23,856 bases of DNA, from positions 1-23,856 of the forward strand of contig JAMCUD010000080.1 of the NCBI GenBank assembly GCA_023379355.1, given 5' to 3'. Below, piece after piece: positions 21,640-23,856 of the stretch (position 1 is its first letter; each line of letters begins with the position of its first letter). The notes below the pieces were generated by a model. The model had not been told where the DNA came from and made no database searches. It worked only from the letters and a program-made list of their open reading frames with translations. The DNA comes from Thermoplasmatota archaeon (GTDB lineage: Archaea; Thermoplasmatota; Thermoplasmata; Thermoplasmatales; Thermoplasmataceae). Made by a program: the position numbers and the translations under genes.

Positions 21640-21657
21640 GTGATATTAATATATCAC
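21640..21657. promoter_or_regulatory. Palindrome over the cbiB TATA region, candidate operator
   Basis: Arms gtgatat (21640-21646) and atatcac (21651-21657) are perfect reverse complements around taat. The central AT run is centred about 32 bases upstream of the cbiB ATG, where its TATA box should be. A repressor bound here would block promoter recognition. Confidence 0.5.
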
Positions 21658-21696
21658 TGCATGAATGAACGTGAAATCCATATTACTTTATTTCTT

Positions 21697-21839
21697 TGGT
21701 TCTGAAAGGAAAAAATACCTCACTCATCATAATGTTCCTTTGTATTTGCGAAATTTCATGAGCGGTTCATAGATGCATTACATGCAAGCAAAGGAAACGC
21801 AATAAAGAGCATTATCTAGGGCATCATCTTTCAGAACCA
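21697..21839. repeat. Nested inverted repeats, candidate structured RNA or cis element
   Basis: Three complementary pairs are nested in register: tggttctgaaag (21697-21708) with ctttcagaacca (21828-21839), 12 bp perfect; ataatg (21729-21734) with cattat (21810-21815); and ttcctttg (21735-21742) with caaaggaa (21789-21796). Together they could fold a 143-base element with a long closing stem. The transcribed strand is unknown. Confidence 0.45.
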
Positions 21840-21896
21840 TGAGTTTACGAAAGGTATATATCTAATCCAAATATGTACGGACAGCTTTTGCGATGA

Positions 21897-22793
21897 ATGG
21901 TCTGTATGAGTGATCTTCTTGAGGATTTCGAACAAAAAAGACAGTTGCTTCGGCAGATAGTTGAGGAACATATCAGTAAGAGAGATGAACTATCGGCCGA
22001 GAGCCACAGGTATGCTGAGGAGAGGGATACCCTGAATGCCCAGGTAAGGGATTTAAGGGATGAGATTAAGAAGAAGATCTCACGTAAAGGAGAGCTTATA
22101 GACCATGTTCAAAAACTCCGGGCCGAAAAGGAGGAACATTACAGGGTATTGTCCGAACTCCGGAAGGACTTCAGGAAAATAAAGGATGAAACAAATCTCG
22201 AAGGCCTCGATCGCAGAACTCTCAGATTCAAGGAACGTGAACTTCAGAGGCTTGAAACAAAGCAGCAGACCAATATCCTCGACAAAAAGGATGAGATGAA
22301 GCTCGTCAGTGAGATCAGAAAACTTACGATGGAAATCAAGAAAATGAAGACTCTTATGGACAAGGAACTGGAAAGCAATGAATCAGTAAAGGAACTCAAT
22401 CTTAAGATAAACTCCGAGAGAAAGGCGGGAGAGACTTTCAAGAAGGAGATCGAAAAAATCTCAAAGGAAATAAGTTCGCTGAGTGAGGAGATAGACACCG
22501 GACTCCAGAAACTCGACGAGACCAGGAAGAAAGCTGACGATCTCCATGAGATGTTTATTAAGTTCAGCCAGGAATCAACCAAGGAACACGAATTGTTCAT
22601 TCAGACAAAGAACGAGCTGAGGGAACTGGAGAAGGAAGTCACGACAACGAGGACAAAGAACAAGGCTACAAAGAAGAAGGAGAAAGAGGGGGAACTCCAG
22701 AAGAAGGCGACCACTCTCTTTGAGAAGTTCAAGAACGGCGAGCAGCTTACTACTGAAGACCTGTTGATTCTTCAGAAAGCAGGATTCCTGTGA
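21897..22793 (+). CDS. Archaeal coiled-coil protein, COG1340-like
   Basis: The 298-residue protein is almost wholly charged heptad-type coiled coil from about residue 5 to 265 (for example EERDTLNAQVRDLRDEIKKK and LEREL-like repeats rich in Glu, Lys and Leu). It ends in a small conserved-looking helix-turn (GEQLTTEDLLILQKAGFL). This layout matches the uncharacterised archaeal coiled-coil family COG1340. No membrane segment or Cys cluster is seen; a structural or scaffolding role is inference. Start: ATG at 21897 or the in-frame ATG at 21906 (MSDLLEDF), which starts closer to the usual N-terminus. A seven-codon frame (21893-21913) overlaps both starts. Confidence 0.8.
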   Translation: MVCMSDLLEDFEQKRQLLRQIVEEHISKRDELSAESHRYAEERDTLNAQVRDLRDEIKKKISRKGELIDHVQKLRAEKEEHYRVLSELRKDFRKIKDETNLEGLDRRTLRFKERELQRLETKQQTNILDKKDEMKLVSEIRKLTMEIKKMKTLMDKELESNESVKELNLKINSERKAGETFKKEIEKISKEISSLSEEIDTGLQKLDETRKKADDLHEMFIKFSQESTKEHELFIQTKNELRELEKEVTTTRTKNKATKKKEKEGELQKKATTLFEKFKNGEQLTTEDLLILQKAGFL

Positions 22794-22867
22794 CTTGGGT
22801 TCTATAATTAATAAGGCCACTTAATTTATTTCAATTTTAATATATCTTTTAACTAAGTATATAAAAA

Positions 22868-23856
22868 TCAATTCTCCTCCTCCATTGTTTCAGATGAGAG
22901 AGAAACATTGTATACCCTTGAGTTGCTCTGGAGGTTCAGTTTTGGGGCAATAACGCTTTCATGGATCTCGCATTTCTCTCCAATTGTGGTGTTTTTCATG
23001 ATTACTGATTTGACAATCCTGGAGCCACTCCCCACTTTCACATCATCCATGAGAATTGAATCTATTATGACAACATCTCCTCCAATCTGAACATTATCGT
23101 AAATGGCAGAGGAATCAATCTTCGAATTTTCCGACCCTGAAACTGAGTTTCCAATGTATGAGGGCCCCATTATTCTGGTACCGTTCAGGGAAACCGGATT
23201 GGAATTAAGGATAATCTTTCCGGTCATCTGATCAGATGAGAATTTAGTGCCATACTTTTCAGTCATAAGTTGATTTGCCCTTATCATGTCGTTTGGTCTG
23301 CCGGTGTCCAGCCATGTTCCTGTTGCCTTGAATCCATGGATGGGTATTTTCTCCTCAAGCAGTTTTGGAAACAACTGTTTTGCGAAATCGTAAGACTCAG
23401 AAGAAGGGATATAATCCATGATCTCCGGCTCTATTACATAAAGGCCTGCATTGATCAGATTTGAGAATGCCTCCTGCTTCGAAGGCTTCTCGAGAAATCT
23501 TGTGATTTTTCCATCTTTGAGAGATACTATTCCGAACTGGAACGGGTCTTCCACTTCAGTGAGGGCTATGGTTATCTTCGCCCTGTTCCTTTTGTGGTAA
23601 GCAACAATCTCCTTCACGTCAAAGTCAAGAAGTGTATCTCCGCTTCCAACAAGAAAGGTATCGTCAATGAATTTTGAGATCAGTTTTATGCTGCCGGCGG
23701 TTCCTGCCGGTTCTTTCTCCACAGAGAAAAGAATGTTCTGGTCATCCTTCTTGAATTTCAGGACTCCATTGATCAGAGACTCGAATTTGTAACCTGCAGT
23801 GATTATGGTATCCCTTATGCCTGCATCATAGTATGAACCCAGAATATAATTTATGC
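22868..23856 (-). CDS. Sugar-phosphate nucleotidyltransferase with left-handed beta-helix domain (N-terminal part outside window)
   Basis: Partial gene; the frame stays open to the right edge (INYILGSYYDAGIRDTIITAG at the visible beginning), so the N-terminal nucleotide-binding GxGTRL motif is outside. The visible part carries EKEPAGTAGSI (nucleotide/sugar binding), FLVGSGDTLLDFD (the GD metal motif), the RFLEKP signature and GTWLDTGRPNDMIRAN of NDP-sugar pyrophosphorylases. The C-terminal third is hexapeptide-repeat beta-helix (IGNSV, IYDNVQIGGDVV, MDDVKVGSGSRI, MKNTTIGEKCEI). Such enzymes make GDP-mannose, UDP-glucose or dTDP-glucose in archaea; the exact sugar cannot be decided. It likely feeds surface glycan or glycoprotein synthesis. 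A GTG inside the frame at 23722 is not the start. Confidence 0.9.
   Translation of the reverse strand, partial: INYILGSYYDAGIRDTIITAGYKFESLINGVLKFKKDDQNILFSVEKEPAGTAGSIKLISKFIDDTFLVGSGDTLLDFDVKEIVAYHKRNRAKITIALTEVEDPFQFGIVSLKDGKITRFLEKPSKQEAFSNLINAGLYVIEPEIMDYIPSSESYDFAKQLFPKLLEEKIPIHGFKATGTWLDTGRPNDMIRANQLMTEKYGTKFSSDQMTGKIILNSNPVSLNGTRIMGPSYIGNSVSGSENSKIDSSAIYDNVQIGGDVVIIDSILMDDVKVGSGSRIVKSVIMKNTTIGEKCEIHESVIAPKLNLQSNSRVYNVSLSSETMEEEN

Larger units (their letters stand above)
21617..21896. other. 280-base gene-free region between cbiB and the coiled-coil gene
   Basis: This is the longest gene-free stretch of the window. It holds the cbiB promoter with an overlapping palindrome, a set of nested inverted repeats (21697-21839), a TATA-like gtatatat at 21854-21861 and the leader of the coiled-coil gene. 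I see no tRNA-like or box C/D pattern and no convincing ORF. Confidence 0.6.

Overview
This window looks like chromosomal DNA from an archaeon, most likely a member of the Thermoplasmata (Thermoplasma/Ferroplasma/Cuniculiplasma type). The archaeal assignment is firm. It rests on a translation cluster encoding ribosomal proteins S19e, L39e and L31e with a PDCD5-type DNA-binding protein and initiation factor aIF6, and on TATA-like boxes about 23-29 bases before many start codons, the pattern of leaderless archaeal transcripts. The class-level assignment is an inference from gene content (FtsZ, ferritin-VIT1 iron protein, orphan CobD/CbiB), from codon use rich in AGG/AGA and ATA, and from TTG and GTG starts on leaderless genes. 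The species cannot be named. I see no rRNA, tRNA, insertion sequence, prophage or CRISPR array.

Layout. 1-3741: a partial XRE-HTH/CBS regulator (minus), divergent from a membrane protein with a sequon-rich outer domain, which converges on an 830-residue NTPase-like/winged-helix/TPR protein with a degraded nucleotide site. 3940-5703: three small plus-strand transcription units for a DsrE-like protein, a DUF1059 protein and an AbrB-PhoU regulator. 5751-8447: a minus-strand operon of an acetyl-CoA-synthetase-like acyl-CoA ligase followed by a metallo-beta-lactamase-fold hydrolase. 8582-10452: a Hjc-type Holliday junction resolvase converging on a class III aminotransferase. 10701-12123: a ferritin-like/VIT1 membrane iron protein and an unknown 124-residue protein. 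12212-14629: a two-gene ABC exporter. 14794-16703: the translation cluster rps19e - PDCD5 - rpl39e - rpl31e - aIF6. 16706-18690: pyrE and a divergent 14-TM MFS exporter. 18775-21616: ftsZ, pyrF and convergent cbiB. 21617-21896: the longest gene-free stretch (280 bases), with nested inverted repeats. 21897-23856: a COG1340-type coiled-coil protein and a partial sugar-nucleotidyltransferase.

How the genes fit together. Most of the window is housekeeping: translation, pyrimidine synthesis (pyrE and pyrF, 2.8 kb apart), cell division, cobamide synthesis and nucleotide-sugar synthesis. The accessory interest lies in (i) the acyl-CoA ligase, whose substrate pocket appears to carry Gly where acetate-specific enzymes have Trp, co-transcribed with a lactonase-like hydrolase; (ii) the ferritin-VIT1 fusion, a likely iron or manganese exporter; (iii) the large regulator-like protein with a non-canonical NTP site; and (iv) several short repeats placed at promoters, including a palindrome over the cbiB TATA region, a 21-bp-spaced direct repeat before the phoU-like gene and the foldable element at 21697-21839.

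Convergent genes are packed very tightly. Stop codons overlap by 7 bp or lie within about 20 bp at four junctions (1230/1249, 9094/9100, 16703/16706, 20672/20681). No gene-free stretch exceeds 300 bases. I did not find a clear new multi-gene defence or mobile system; the findings are single-gene or cis-element leads.
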